Source: Ostrinia nubilalis (Eukaryota > Arthropoda > Insecta > Lepidoptera > Crambidae). Taken from it: a stretch of DNA of 64,000 nucleotides. Positions 1 through 13,022 of this stretch are shown piece by piece (the stretch's first letter is position 1; every line of letters begins with the position of its first letter). The stretch covers positions 10,912,001 through 10,976,000 of the forward strand of contig NC_087096.1 in NCBI RefSeq assembly GCF_963855985.1, read 5' to 3'. A model generated the notes under the pieces. That model made no database searches, was not told where the DNA came from, and was given only the letters and a program-made list of their open reading frames with translations. A program made the translations under genes and the position numbers.

Positions 1-3000
1 AAATCTGGACTCTGAGTTTCACTCATCTACCTGCACCTACCTTCTCCTCGATACACTGTTAGGCTCCATAAGACTATCCATCACTGGTTTAGGCAATTCA
101 ATTGGGCAGGACACAATAACGGTGTAATGTTGAGCCCAAACCCTCGTCAGACACACCGAAGTTGCCCGTCCGGCGGGAGTTGACACGTTTAAAATCAATA
201 ATATACTATGTCAGCGGTTACTTGATTCGCGTAAACCCTAGAAACACGAAATAAAAAGGTTTGCTACATCAAAACTGCTTGCTTGTTATTTTGTGCCGCG
301 GGAACAGTATAACGTATAATAAGACAAGGGAATTCGGTCCTGAAAAAGAAAATGTACAACATATTTTGTTTTATAAACATGATATCCTACCCCGTTGTTT
401 GATGTTATATTTTACTAAACCCTTGTTAAATTAAAACGTACCTAATGATATGTGTCGAGAGATATATGCGGGCATTATACCAGTCAAAGGCAATGTAATT
501 ATTTTTTACTTATTTATTATAAATAACGTATTATAAGAAGTAGTATTTAGAATTTAATATTTCAAAAAAATACTTTTAGTATCTACAGGGATTTATAGAG
601 CATCATACTCACAGATATTTTGTAATAGGAAACTACCTAATTCATATTTTGTCTCACGAAATAAACACTCAAGTTAATAGGTAGGTACCTACTTGTTAGG
701 TTACGATTAGGTTACGTTATGATTCTCTGATCATTAGACTCTGATTGCTCGATGGCGGGCATGTCGCCTGGCAGATTGCCAAAGCCAAACGTTTTCAGTC
801 AGTTTCAGCCTCGGACTTCAGTATTGGCGGGAAATACAATACCAAAACCAATATTGGGTTCGTCTTTGTGTAACTAGTTGGACTTATTAGTAGGTGGCTG
901 GTTTATTATTTTGTTATACATATTTCTACACTACTCGTCCAGAGGAACAATACAAATAATATTTACCCTTTGATTAAACAGCATCCTTTCTATGGTGCAG
1001 TCTTTCAAGATCATCAATCTTATTGAAATTGAAATTATTTATTTGCAGAATGTGGTACATTAGATGTTACATAATGAAATGGAGCAGAACACATTTGCCA
1101 GATTCTTAACTTTTCTTCAAGAAAAAGGGTTCTGACGTCTACAAATTACAGTTATGTAATTGTAATTTAGTTACAGTGGCAAAAAGTTCGACGGCCAACT
1201 GTAACTAAAGTTCGATGAAAAGTTTTAAGCATCTGAACAAAGGGTCGACTTTATGAAACCTTTGAAAGACAATCTCAGGCCGAAACATAGATCAATTATG
1301 AAGCTACTGGCCTCAAAGTTGGGTGATCTCAGATAAAGTTACTTTCACTGGCCGAGTATCTGAAAGATATGAACTGATATGAGATTAATTGATATGTTTT
1401 ATGGAACTTACTACACCTCCTTAGTAAAGTTATTTTTATTATAACCTCTATTACTCTATTTTGAAAACTGAAACCTTTTCTACGAGATACCTACTTTTGT
1501 GTAACCTCTGCCTAAACGGATAAAATAGGATAAAACTGTAACTTTCAAATTTGGACGCCTCAGAACTAGATAAGTGGTCGGATTGGCGGAGAATTCTTCA
1601 GAATTCTATGATGGAATACGGAAAATACTAAGTCGCGCATTTTGTTTGTAGAACAGAGTTCATTTTCCTCGTGGTTTTCCATAATACCTACTGACATTTT
1701 ATAGTATTTCAAAGTATTTAGGTATAAATGTACCTGCACTAAAGATAGCTAATGCACAAAACAGACCATAAATCTTTAGGTAATTCATAAACGTCCGAAT
1801 ATTCAAGTTTATTCAGCATAGGAAGTTCGTCTGACACCTGTAAATCTCGCCCCGGTTTGGGATTGAATCATCCAAGCGGCTCGTTTTGGCGGAGCTCCAA
1901 TCCACAGTTTTCCCGTTTAAATTAAAATTTACCACGCCTCACTTACCTGTTTAAACATATAATTTGAATATTCAATGATGGCGTAAACAGAACCTGTGTA
2001 AATTTTAGATATTGGAAAAAAAATAATGAATTTTAAAACGACCGCAAGGGACTGGTTTTTGAGACAAGATTGTTCAATTGTGCTTTTCCTTTTTTTATTT
2101 CATTCTTTTTACCTACTTAGGGCTGATTTTTCAATCGTCGTTAAAAGATATGAATGTGACGACTGAAAAATCTGCCGTAAATTGTCAGTTTTGCGTGGTG
2201 TGCAATAACTAAAATAGGTAAGTTGTAACCTTGACTATCTCGATAAAACATTTTCATGCGCAGTATATCCGAGCCCAAAAGAATGTAAAGTCGTACAAAT
2301 AATATACTCGTCCCTTTGGTAATAAAAGACGTTTGCAGCAATGCCAACTCGTTTTTTCAGAGCGACCTCTTTTGCAACGTCCGCACTGGAGAAAATAAAC
2401 AAATGTTGGTTGAAATCTCAGACCTACTGATCGGATTCTGATTAACAGAAAGCTGTTGTGATCTTCATTATCCAGTTTTTTATCCCAAGTTGTATTTACA
2501 TTCCCAAAGGAATCCGAACCTAAATCCAGCCGGGTCCAATTGGTAACAAATAATATAAACCAGAGAAATTGTATGTCTTTTATAATACATTGTATTGACC
2601 AAAGACTTTCATCGCAGCAAGATCACATAGTATCCAATCTGTCCCCTTTTGTGCAGGGACTTGCTGGTGTACCCTGCGGCCACACATTATCAGCTTTCAA
2701 AGGGATGAAAAACTTTATTTTCAACTACCATTACACATTATAAGACTTTCATCTTCTCTTAGAGATAGATCTAGGTAATTTGCGTGAAGAAATGAGTCAA
2801 TTAAGCACAAGGTACCTACACGTCATGATTATATTACTTTTAATTACTTCAAGCCGTAATTTGCTACTGTTAAACTTTTAAGTTCCTTCCAAGAATTCAA
2901 AGTTGGCATCATACAAAAGCGACGTGCCATAAGTTTGTAATTACGCAGGTAATCACAGTTGCTGCGCTGGAAAACTAAATACCTCAGTTTTAGTTTCTTG

Positions 3001-6000
3001 AAATTCGTTCGCGACGCTATATTTTTTGTACAAAAATAAACTTTAGTTTCATAAAACGGGATAAATGTTTAGTTACCTAGTTTTTTGGCCGACGCAGCAA
3101 AATACTCTCGGCTATCTGGCCAGTAAAGTTAAACTGGCCATTCTGGCCAAAAGGTCTAAAAATGTTACCTACCCAAACTCAATACTAGGGTTGATATTGA
3201 AATGGGGGAAAACGTCGATTGGTTCGTTTACCCTTAACTTATGTACGCATAAAAATATAACGCTGGGGGGCAGCGAGAAGTGCGAGTTACATAGAACTGC
3301 GTGCAGGTTTTGTACATTTTCCATTTGCAGAGTGACTGGTTCCCGATCACATGATGACTATTCAATATTGAAGAAAATTGGACTATCAATATTTGACAAC
3401 TTTGCAATACCTAACTCTATCTTTTAATCTACTCGTAGTTGAATTTTAATAAAGCGGACTAATCGGGCAAAGCAGATGCGAGAGGGCATAGTTCTCGGGG
3501 CTGCACCGCAAGAATGTCGTCGCTACGAGCCGGGCGCCGGCGGTCGCTTACAGGATTCCATAATATTGAGCTGGACAGCCACCGAGACCTCTGCCCCGCA
3601 AACTAATTCCGGCTTCGCTCTCCAACAGTACACACACACTGAGACCTACAAATAAACAGAGACCATAGCACCAAATCCGCAATCCTAAGTGCTATCTCTG
3701 GGCAAGCATTCGTGAAATAAAATGTTAGCTGTAAAACATTAACTACTTTAGTCAACCTGAACACATACATTTCAATACCTTTTTTTTTAATACATAAAAA
3801 ACGTAATATGAATCGCTATTGCCTGCGACACAAAGTAAACGCTTTCAATCGTCGAGACCCAACATTTGAACGTGACACAATTGCACATCAAATAACCAAA
3901 AAAGGCACACGGGGTTAAAAGGTTTTTCCCATTTTCAACACTGATATTTATCCAGCAAGACGTGTCAAAATGAACGCTAGAAATTTCAGCAAGCAAGCGT
4001 ATGGTGGGTGGGGTCCAGTGCAAAGTTTATGTGTTCTGTGTTAAGTCATTCCATCTCGCTTCAATGAAGTGCATAATACGACCTGCTCCGCTGCCAACAC
4101 ATAAACCAAAACAGTAACTCTCTCAGTCTCGCTAATATACAAATAATTTATCCAGAAACAAAACTAGGTCTGAACAACAATAATTTTAATTGGTAAAATG
4201 CTTTGTTCGTAGTTTCCAGAATAAACATAGAGATGTTTTATATTTCAGATCCCCTTTTAATCTAAAAGCTTTCTGTGTAAGTTTCATTTTTCTTATTCTA
4301 TTGGCACTCGCTCCTTGTTTAACTGAAGTTTCGTGAGCAACTTAGCCAAGTCGAGAAATTGTGAGTAAGTCATTTAAATTTTCAATTTACATTATACCGT
4401 GTAGACGACATTCTAAAACGTTGTAAGACGACGTTTGACAAAGAAAACAAATAGGTACAAGACGGCTTTGTAAGAAGAAGATAGGTACTTTAAGCTTAGG
4501 TGTAGGTATGTGTTGTACCTAAAATACAATAAACTTCGAAAAACGTGATACGATACGAGACCTTCCCGAATTTACTTGACATTTTTAGGGTTTCTAATTT
4601 TATTGGCAGATTTATTATTCAGCTGCGACGACACAGGTTTTTCATTGTTTACCTGTCAACAAAACACAAATTCATTATTAATTTTACTTTATTAACAAAC
4701 GTTATCCGTGTTTGTTCGGAGTTTACTTGAGCCTGAGTTGTTCTACCGAATGAAAACAGCGATGTGTGTAAATTATGCGCACATGAATTTACTTTTATTA
4801 GCTTTCACACTTTACACCAAAGTTCGTAATTAACAGGCGCCTCAGTCTTGCTATAGAAAATAGTAATTACGATGAACGTGTTCTTTGGAAATGGAAAGAA
4901 TTTACGAGCGTAAGCTTTTTTAGTGGTTCAGTATATTTATCACACTTGGTCGTTGAGTGTAGCTTTAACGTATCTTCTAGCTAGAACACTTGAAAAATTG
5001 TCTTTCTCTAGGGAACGTTTCTGAACCATGCGTTGCCCGTGGCCCTCTGCTTAGTTCTAATGGTAGTGTCACGGGTGATTTAGTTATTGTAGTCCACTGC
5101 AATCCTTTTTTGTGGTTTTACCTAAGGACTGAGCACGTGTAACTTACGTTTTGACCTATATAAAATACAAATGATCACACAGCTAAGTCGAAGGTTTTAT
5201 GCTGACTATTCCCTAGTTGGCCTATAGAGTCGGCACCACCCTACTTACCACATTACCTACTTGTCACATTACTTACATGCTTAAATCCAAACCCCAAATG
5301 ATCAAGTGATTTCGGGTCGGAATCGAACGTTGTTGTAGTCGCTGCCGCTAATTCCGTTTTAGTGGGGTCAGGTCAGGCGCCGAGTTCCTTACGGAGGATT
5401 ATCCGATAAAAAAATCATGAAGCAAGAATAGTAGACAGATCTCTTGCGGATTTAACAAGAGCACGCCGCAATTTGTTCGCGACACGCTTCCTCTATTTAT
5501 GCGCCATTTCATTATGCCACATGTCTGTTTGTTTTACGCGTCATAATTTCCGAGCTCCATCCTAAATAAATAACTTCCTACATATACCTTTTAGTAAAGC
5601 TAAATACATTTTGATCAATTATTTCGTAATAGAAGTAACTAATTAATTATACATATATTAGACACATTTCCTAGGAAATTTATACATTTCCTAAACAGCA
5701 ATCGGAAATGTAATTAATTCATAATAAGACGGCTAAGTAATTATTATTATTCCACAGGATACTTTCAGTAATATTGAAATAAACACCAAATGAAGTCATT
5801 AATTATTCAAATGCGAAACAGAAAGAGGGAAAAGAAAGAGCGGTAAATCAATAAAATGTTGAAGGTTCCCTGAATATTTTTATCGGACGTAGGTTCATGT
5901 CTGGATTTTTATTATTCACTTTCCGAGTTTATCAGGCCCGACTCTAGACGGGCTGAAATATTACGTTTTCTATTTCACGTAGTTGTTGTGACGTCAGCGG

Positions 6001-8425
6001 AAAACTGTGCGCCGTTTTATTAATTTACAGGATTTCTCACGCGACTTCACGCGGATTTTTCATTACGGGAGACGAGAAATCGTTCCTCAGGAATAAACAT
6101 ACACAATATAAGTAATATAAACGTCTCTAGTACCTACCTATATCTTTTCTTGTTTTACCTTTGATTGATAAAGTTATCTTACATTATTTTGAATTTTTCT
6201 GCCTACAATCCTCAAAGGACACAAAACGTAACGTTTGTCATACCTAAACATTGATCTCCTGGCACTAATAATCTTAAACTCCTCAAAGTTATTAATGGAG
6301 CGATCATCGTTTAAGAATAATATAACTTTGGCGATCTCTACATCCCCTTGGGACCCCTAAATTTCTCGGTGCGTCACCTTCACCCGTCATTTTACGTAAA
6401 TGCTGGTATTATTTTAAGCCTTATGGATGTTTATGGGATCTGTCGTAAATTTTTAGTGCTTAATGAAAGTACAAAGCTATTGTAGAATCAATCGTCCTCT
6501 CCCTCAGAGGTCACAGGCGCTTATCGACTGAAATTCTTCAATTGGTTCTATTGTCAGAATACCACGGATTAGGCAAAAAAATGTAATAACCCACAGATTA
6601 AATAGGCGACATGGGTTGCCATTTGGCACTTATGATCACTTGCTTTATGTAATGTAACAAGCAAATTTACTCTTGAACGTGGCGTGATATCGCATCGCGT
6701 ATATCCCTGTAGAAGTAGGTAGATATTTAGTCTAATTACACCATAATTGAGATATACATAAGTGTAATTTCTCTAAGTACCTTAATTTAGTTATTTTACT
6801 CTGATTGGGATAACATAGACGTGTAAGATAATCTACTAAAGAGCGCGTGTGCTCTACCGTCGGAAACTTGGTTTCTCGTCCACAATAGTCTTCGGTCTTC
6901 CAAACGAAAACAGTTAACAAAGGCAAATTAGTAAAATCTATCTAATCTAGACTTTTCGAAAGAAAAACTGTTTTATATTTATTAATCACAAATTGCAAAT
7001 ACAGCTTAGTTTTTGAGTTTTTATAAGCAAGCGTAAAGAAAGAACGCATTATTATGATCCCCATAATTATAATGAAAAACATTATAGCCATAATTTAAAC
7101 CAGGCAGAATTTATTGTATTCCCAGGAGAACGATACTCACATAGCATTTAATATTATCCTTTCAGTCGAAAAGCTATGCAAATGGCTTTTATGCAGGGTT
7201 AATGGTAATAAGTAAGTATCCTTCAAATAATATTACTTTATGGCTAAGATAAATCATCACGTTTATTGTCAGAATACACCCGATACGTTAATTAGGCTAA
7301 GTGAATGACGCTGTAATTAAAAGGATTTTGAGAGACGAGTTATTTATTTATGATAATTAAATCACGAAAAGAGGGTGAAAACAGCAGAACGTGCCTGTCC
7401 GCGAATATTAATTAATGTAGATGAACTAAAAGACGCTCATAAAGAAGACTGATGACGGCTACCGCTGCAGCATACATTAAACTGACTGCAACAAACCTGA
7501 GCCATTGACAAGATAAATACTATATTGTCATGGTGGATAAACACGGTATCGATACCTTCCTCGGCTGGAACGTTTAATAAATAGACGAATTTTTAAAATT
7601 AAAGCAATTGCTCTGAAAACTACAAACATAGTGTAAAACTAATATGAGGAAGTAACATATCGTCGCCTTAGAGTGACTGAAAACCTCGGGAATTACTTAT
7701 GCATTTCGGTCCATCTTACAGAATATAACAGCTTTGGATTAAAAGCCTGAAAAATGACTTCTTTTACTCAAAAGATGTTTTCACTCTGGTTATGTTTTGT
7801 ACCAATTAATATTTTACCTCTTACCATAAGTAATATGTAAATTAATTATGTATAAAACCTGTATTGAGCTTAAAAGCATTCTGGTTTTAGGACCACAAAC
7901 AATAAGCACATTAACATTTAAAGTGGTTCCCTGCCGATTTTAATTGGGAAAGCCAGTAATGCAGCGCCAACCGGGGAACATAGCCAAACTGCAGGTTAAT
8001 AGCCACTAACTCAACATTATATTGGTTTAAAAGTCATAAAGAGCAGTCTTCCTACGCTTATTATACTATTGTACGTAATAATATTAGCTGGGCACAGCCT
8101 CTGAAAAATTTTTATACACACAATCTTATTTCTAAGTTATTTAATTATTGACAAAGATTACAAAATGGGGATGATATAAACGCAGAGAATCCATAAATCA
8201 ACATCATTTTGGGAAGTAGATCCCGATCATAATCTTGTCAAGACTGACAGATTGGTGAGATTTTCTGATATTTTATTTTCATAATTCTTTTGACTTTGGC
8301 CATTCATAAATTTTGAACTAACTCGTTTTCGACAAAATTACCTATTCTTCTGCAGTTCGATTCTTTACATGTTTTACACACCCTGAAGTATTAGTGCTCA
8401 ATATTTTTACATCCTGTGTACCTAC
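1..8425. other. AT-rich noncoding stretch, no supported gene
   Basis: I see no convincing exon, RNA gene or complete transposon here. Open frames are short (at most 120 codons, 3065-3427) and have the composition of random AT-rich translation. A small GC-richer patch at about 3460-3620 contains a 30-codon frame starting at 3514, too little to call. The stretch could be intergenic or a long intron of a gene whose exons lie outside the window. Confidence 0.5.
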
Positions 8426-9157
8426 TAGAGATGAAACGGATATCCGGTAACTATCCGGTAGGCCGGATATCCGGCCTAAATTTACTATCCGGCCAGATAC
8501 CGGATAGTAACTCACTATCCGGCCGGATACCGGATATTAAAAAACTACGACAATTTCCTATTAATAAAATGAAATGCATTAATCTTTGAGGTAAATGTCA
8601 ATAAAATGGCTTATAATAATGACGGCTTTTATTTAAAGTCCAAAATGTTACAAAAAAGCCATATTAAAGCCTTTCAAAAAACTAAAATCTTTTTCTGGGC
8701 TATTCACTCTAATGACGAATACATAAATAGTAGGTAAATATCTGTTAATGTCGAGATATTGCCAAATAAAATAGGCGGTCTTTTTTTCACTGATGATCTG
8801 ATGACATGATGCAGTTCAGTCAAATTACGCAGCAAGTAAACTAATTTAATTTTCGCTATTCAATCACACACTCACGATGGCAACCGAAATCGCCCGAATT
8901 AATCTACCCCCTAGACAAGTGGCAAAATCTGACATTATATTCGGACGGATTCGATTTTTGAAAAGTGTGACTAGTCTAGTCTACTAATAGACCCACTGAT
9001 CGCGTTCGAAGCACCTGTGCGGCGCTAAACTCGTCACGACATGCAACGAGACAATTGGCCAACTATCCGGCCGCCGGATATCCGGCTATCCGGCCTAGAA
9101 GCTGGCCGGATATCCGGTATCCGGTATCCGGCCAAACCACTATCCGTTTCATCTCTA
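8426..9157. mobile_element. hAT-type miniature transposon with ATCCGG-rich ends
   Basis: The ends are inverted copies of TAGAGATGAAACGGATA. The 732-bp element is flanked by a perfect 8-bp direct repeat GTACCTAC (8418-8425 and 9158-9165), which fits the nTnnnnAn target preference of hAT transposases. Both subterminal regions (about 8437-8540 and 9062-9146) are packed with ATCCGG and CCGGATATCCGG units, a likely set of transposase-binding sites. No transposase frame is present, so it is nonautonomous. GTACCTAC is a common motif in this genome, so the duplication alone is weaker evidence than usual, but the TIR pair supports it. Confidence 0.88.
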
Positions 9158-9843
9158 GTACCTACTACTGAATAGCCCCCCAGGTTCAACATTTTATCTT
9201 TTTCATTATGCAGATATTACCATGAATTCATCATCACAAGACACGAAGGCACGTAAAATACAACCTAGTAAAATTTTAATAACACCTCGAGAAATCTCAA
9301 GAGTGCACACTGCATTACGCAGTCAGTTCTAATAATTAAAAAGTTCGTCGAAACTTTCCTTGCAGCAGTATTGACTGCTACTGAATTTGAAAGTAATATA
9401 AGTAGGTGTTACTTTAGTCTACAGAATTTTATTAGCTAGATACTAGATAGAATTACTACGTATCGACCACAATAAGTACGGAACTGCATAAAAATACTGT
9501 ATTAAAATGTAAGTAATTCCCTAATTTACCTACATTAATTTCCTAAATCCCCTTTAGTCTTTAGTTATACCATATACTCGTAATCTATGCATGGACTAAA
9601 CGAAGTAAATCTTTGAATTATGATTTAATTTTCTTAATCCTGCCAGTATTTCAGTAAGTCAAACCAAAAACCCAGCTAATTAGTCGATGCAAATGCCATC
9701 TTCAGCTAAACAACTTTCTTAACTCCCCAAAATCAACCCTTTCCGTTACGACTTACTTCCGCGTTGAAATGTTTAAATTCCGCTTTATCACGTCACGAAG
9801 CTTTGTGCGTATCGTACAGAATAAAAGTTGGGGGTTCAAAAAC

Positions 9844-9997
9844 ATGGAAACATCCCGACGGAGCAGGCGAGGCTCCGGGCGCGGCGGGATCCCGGGAGTC
9901 GGCCGCCGTCAGTACGTTCCCGGCGCGCGTCCCGGTCGGACCGTGTCGTCCCTTCGCGAACTCATCGCCAACTTCTCGGAAAAACCGGACAATGGGA
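9844..9997 (+). CDS. Possible first coding exon in a GC-rich island, unknown product
   Basis: Inside a GC-rich island (about 9850-10110) an ATG in a good context (aacATGG) opens a frame encoding an Arg/Gly/Ser-rich N-terminus (starting METSRRSRRGSGRG) followed by a more ordinary segment containing SSLRELIANFSEKPDNG. A consensus-like donor GTAAAT lies at 9998; unspliced, the frame stops at 10018-10020. The exon would end in phase 1. I cannot find the next exon: joining to the acceptor near 17108 gives a stop after a few codons, so in that transcript it would be an upstream ORF. Opposite-strand frames are also open, as expected at this GC content. It may be the first exon of a gene with very long introns, a 5' UTR, or not coding. 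The product is not recognised. Confidence 0.3.
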
Positions 9998-10110
9998 GTA
10001 AATCGGAACGCTCCGGCTGATGGCTCTGCGTAGCATGTGAAGTGATACGTCGAGCCAGGCCCGGACTGAGGTCGCACGCGGCCGGTACAGTGGGACCCAC
10101 CTGGAGGATT

Positions 10111-11960
10111 AACGTGTTGATTCTTTCAGGGTAATGCGTACGCTGTTATTTATAAGCTTAATTAAGAATATTTTAACATAAATCTGCATTAAGGAAATCG
10201 TAACGAACCAATTAAATCACATCCTCGGGGTAAAGGCAACTTTTTCAATTAAATATTTATAAGTACAAATTCAAATTCCCCAATTGCTAAAACATCGAAA
10301 ACATAAATATACTAAGCACTTGAAAAAACAGCGGTCTTTCTTCTACATTATTTCAATTAGATTTTGGGTAAAATAACATGTGAACTTAATTACATATGGC
10401 TAAGGGAGGCAGAACATGTTTACTTTTCTTAAGGCAGTATGATTAATTACACTCATGAAAGAACACCGTTTTCCTGACACCCTTATAAATTAATAAGAAA
10501 TATTTAAAGGCTTAATTTTCCACGTCTCGCTGGTAATTAAAGCTTTTGAAATGTTGTTTTCTTAAAACAATGCCATTCACGAAAGATGAAACAGGTCTCT
10601 AATTGAAATTCAAAAGCGTGGTAACTCGACCTATAATATTAATTTATACATTTATACAGGAAGTGAAAGAGGGCTAAACGCAACATTTTAGCACTTTATG
10701 TATGGCTGAACTCAGCCCCTTTCAAGATAATCGTAATTTACTGCTTCTTCAAAGACAAGATTTATGGGTATTGTACCTAGTTCGGCAGAATCTCAAATAC
10801 TGAACAATGTTTTTGTACTCTATCTGATCTCACAAACATCTTTTAACAAAAGTAAGATGTTTATTCTAGTCCTATGGCTGAGATGATAATGATGATGATG
10901 AAGATGTTTATTGACATTATTTATGTCCGTAGTTATTATATTATAAACATAATAATTGATTTTATAATATCAAAAACAATAGTTGCAAATGAAAAATACT
11001 TCACATTATCGGTAAACCCTCTATTTACGAGTATGTTATACGAGTAAGCACATAACTTAAATGCAATTCAATTTATTCAACAGTATTCTAAATGGCAAAT
11101 GCGCGGAATTTGCCGTGTTATTTACATCAAGCAAACATTTCCATTATGTTATACAGTTCCACATGACGCTACCTTGCTCGTTGAAATTCAAAGATAAGCG
11201 TGCAGTTCAGGAATTCCCTGAACACAGCATAATTGGAAAGATAAAGATATTTACATAATAATGCACTGGCTTCACTTAATACTCGCACGTTGGTTCTTGC
11301 TGCAATTACCTGCACTTATGGTATCAGAATTCAAAACTAAATTAGTAGTAGGGTTGCACTGCCCTGCTTATTTATTTAAGATAATTATGCATTTATGCAG
11401 CGCGTTTCCCATGATGTTATGCGATATGTAATTATTCCTAAGCATACGTAATTGTAATGCTTTCAAATGTACTGATTCTTCAGCTACTATTTTACACGCT
11501 AAGACTTCGCCTTTGATACCTACCACTAATAAAAAAAGGTATACCCACAGGAGGTATTACCCCTATCGGCTCTATCGATATCAATAGTGACGTCGCAAGC
11601 TCAGTTGATTGTTACAAAAAGACGGCCGACGAAGCTTTCTCCATTTGACCACGCGGCGGGACTAAGTCGTAGTCTCAAGGGACTCACAAGCTGAGATAGC
11701 TTAGGAAACTACGCGAAGGGTCTGAGTGTCGATGTTTTTGAAACTTGAGACTCTACCCACCGTCAAAGGCGGCCGTGGTTAGCATAGATGTACTTTATAA
11801 CTATTTTATAGAGTTCAAAATTAGCTTGTCAATTAACTAGCTGCTGCCTGCGTAATTTTATTTCCACGCACGCGTATCCTGTTTCAAAAACCTTTATATA
11901 TATCTAAAGGCAATGAGTTATATTATCGCTCTTACAAACTTCATCTCTAATTTCATCCCT
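10111..11960. other. AT-rich noncoding stretch, nothing recognised
   Basis: Only short random-looking frames occur here. A GAT/AAT-rich simple repeat lies near 10885-10912. No exon signature or transposon ends were found. Confidence 0.5.
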
Positions 11961-12164
11961 AAGGCCCAGAACAGACGGTGAAACGCAACTGCAACGAAAC
12001 TGCAACTGCTAGTTACTTTTGAGTTGCATCTAAGTTTCTGCCATAGCGTCCGTTGAGAGACCACACATGACGCGACCAGTTTGAAACTTTCAGTTTCATT
12101 CATCAGAATCATCAGAAAGTTGCAGTTTCGTTGCAGTTGCGTTTCACCGTCTGTTCTGGGCCTT
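11961..12164. mobile_element. MITE with about 45-bp terminal inverted repeats
   Basis: The left end AAGGCCCAGAACAGACGG, followed by a run of GAAACGCAACTGCAAC-like sequence, is repeated in inverted orientation at the right end (12120-12164). The arms match for about 45 bp in a 204-bp element with no coding capacity. The outermost bases form TA on both sides, compatible with a TA or TWA target duplication; the superfamily (PIF/Harbinger-like or another) is not settled. Confidence 0.75.
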
Positions 12165-12173
12165 AGTCATAAT

Positions 12174-12319
12174 CCTTCTCCATGGTCCCATAAATCAAAA
12201 TTTTTCACAATTTATTCACCAGTTTAAGCGTGAAAACGTAACGTAACCTTCTCCATGGTCCCATAAATCAAAATTTTTCACAATTTATTCACCAGTTTAA
12301 GCGTGAAAACGTAACGTAA
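12174..12319. repeat. Perfect 73-bp tandem duplication
   Basis: The 73-bp unit beginning CCTTCTCCATGGTCCC and ending GTAACGTAA occurs twice head to tail (12174-12246 and 12247-12319). I see no mismatch between copies. It starts 10 bp downstream of the MITE ending at 12164. Confidence 0.92.
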
Positions 12320-12819
12320 CGTTTATGTCTGCTTTAAAATTTGCTAAACTCGGACCCGAGGCTATAATTCAGACAGAACAACCATTCTACCTTTTTAAGC
12401 TGGCAAGACGGATTATATTGCGTGGCAGAAGGGAATTTTAAAGCCCTTCGCGTAAGAATGCTAACATCAATGCTCTTCAAGATGAGAGTAAATAGGCACA
12501 CAGGACAGGTATGTATGTACCATCCTAGACTGCATCTCACATGAGGTGTGATTGCAGTCAAATACCTGCTTTTTTAATTTATTAATTTGGAAAACAAAAA
12601 GATTCACTATATGTATTCTTAAAAACTAGTTTTATTGATATTGCTTATCATAAATTCAACAACGCTGGTCACAATTTTAAAATTACGTGTTTAATGGGGC
12701 GGAGCCTGTTTAAGCATCCGGCGCATCGCATACGCTTTATTCTGCATAAAAAAATGTGCGGTTAATTTGTAAATAGTATAATTCACTTACTAGGCATGTT
12801 GTTGTTGTTGTTGTTTCAG

Positions 12820-12955
12820 CCGAAAGACGTCCACTGCTGGACAAAGGCCTCCCCCAAGGATTTCCACAAAGACCGGTCCTGCGCCGCTCCGCTCGCATCC
12901 AGGCACCTCCCGCGACCATCACCAGATTGTCGGTCCACGCCACGTCTTCCGGGTC
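12820..12955. mobile_element. GC-rich retrotransposon fragment, probably RTE-like
   Basis: A GC-rich island of about 135 bp after a (GTT)n tract contains GACGTCCACTGCTGGACAAA and a following CCTCCCCCAAGGATTTCCAC segment. I recall this pair as a dispersed repeat in moth and butterfly genomes, usually attached to non-LTR elements. Family assignment rests on memory of the motif, and the ends are not defined. Confidence 0.45.
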
Positions 12956-12978
12956 AACTCATGATAATAATTTAATAT

Positions 12979-13022
12979 CAAGTGGTTTAATAAACTATAT
13001 TTCTAGTTTATTAAACCACTTG
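12979..13022. repeat. Perfect 18-bp-arm hairpin
   Basis: CAAGTGGTTTAATAAACT (12979-12996) is followed after 8 bases by its exact reverse complement (13005-13022). The sequence is AT-rich and could be a miniature foldback relic or a cruciform-prone site. No function is indicated. Confidence 0.85.

Noticed and set aside
3065..3427. 120-codon frame on the plus strand
   Set aside because: It has composition and codon use of random AT-rich sequence, no domain or hydrophobic pattern, no splice context and no neighbouring gene signal.
9793..10077. 94-codon minus-strand frame in the GC island
   Set aside because: Expected by GC content; the plus-strand frame has a better start context and a donor site.
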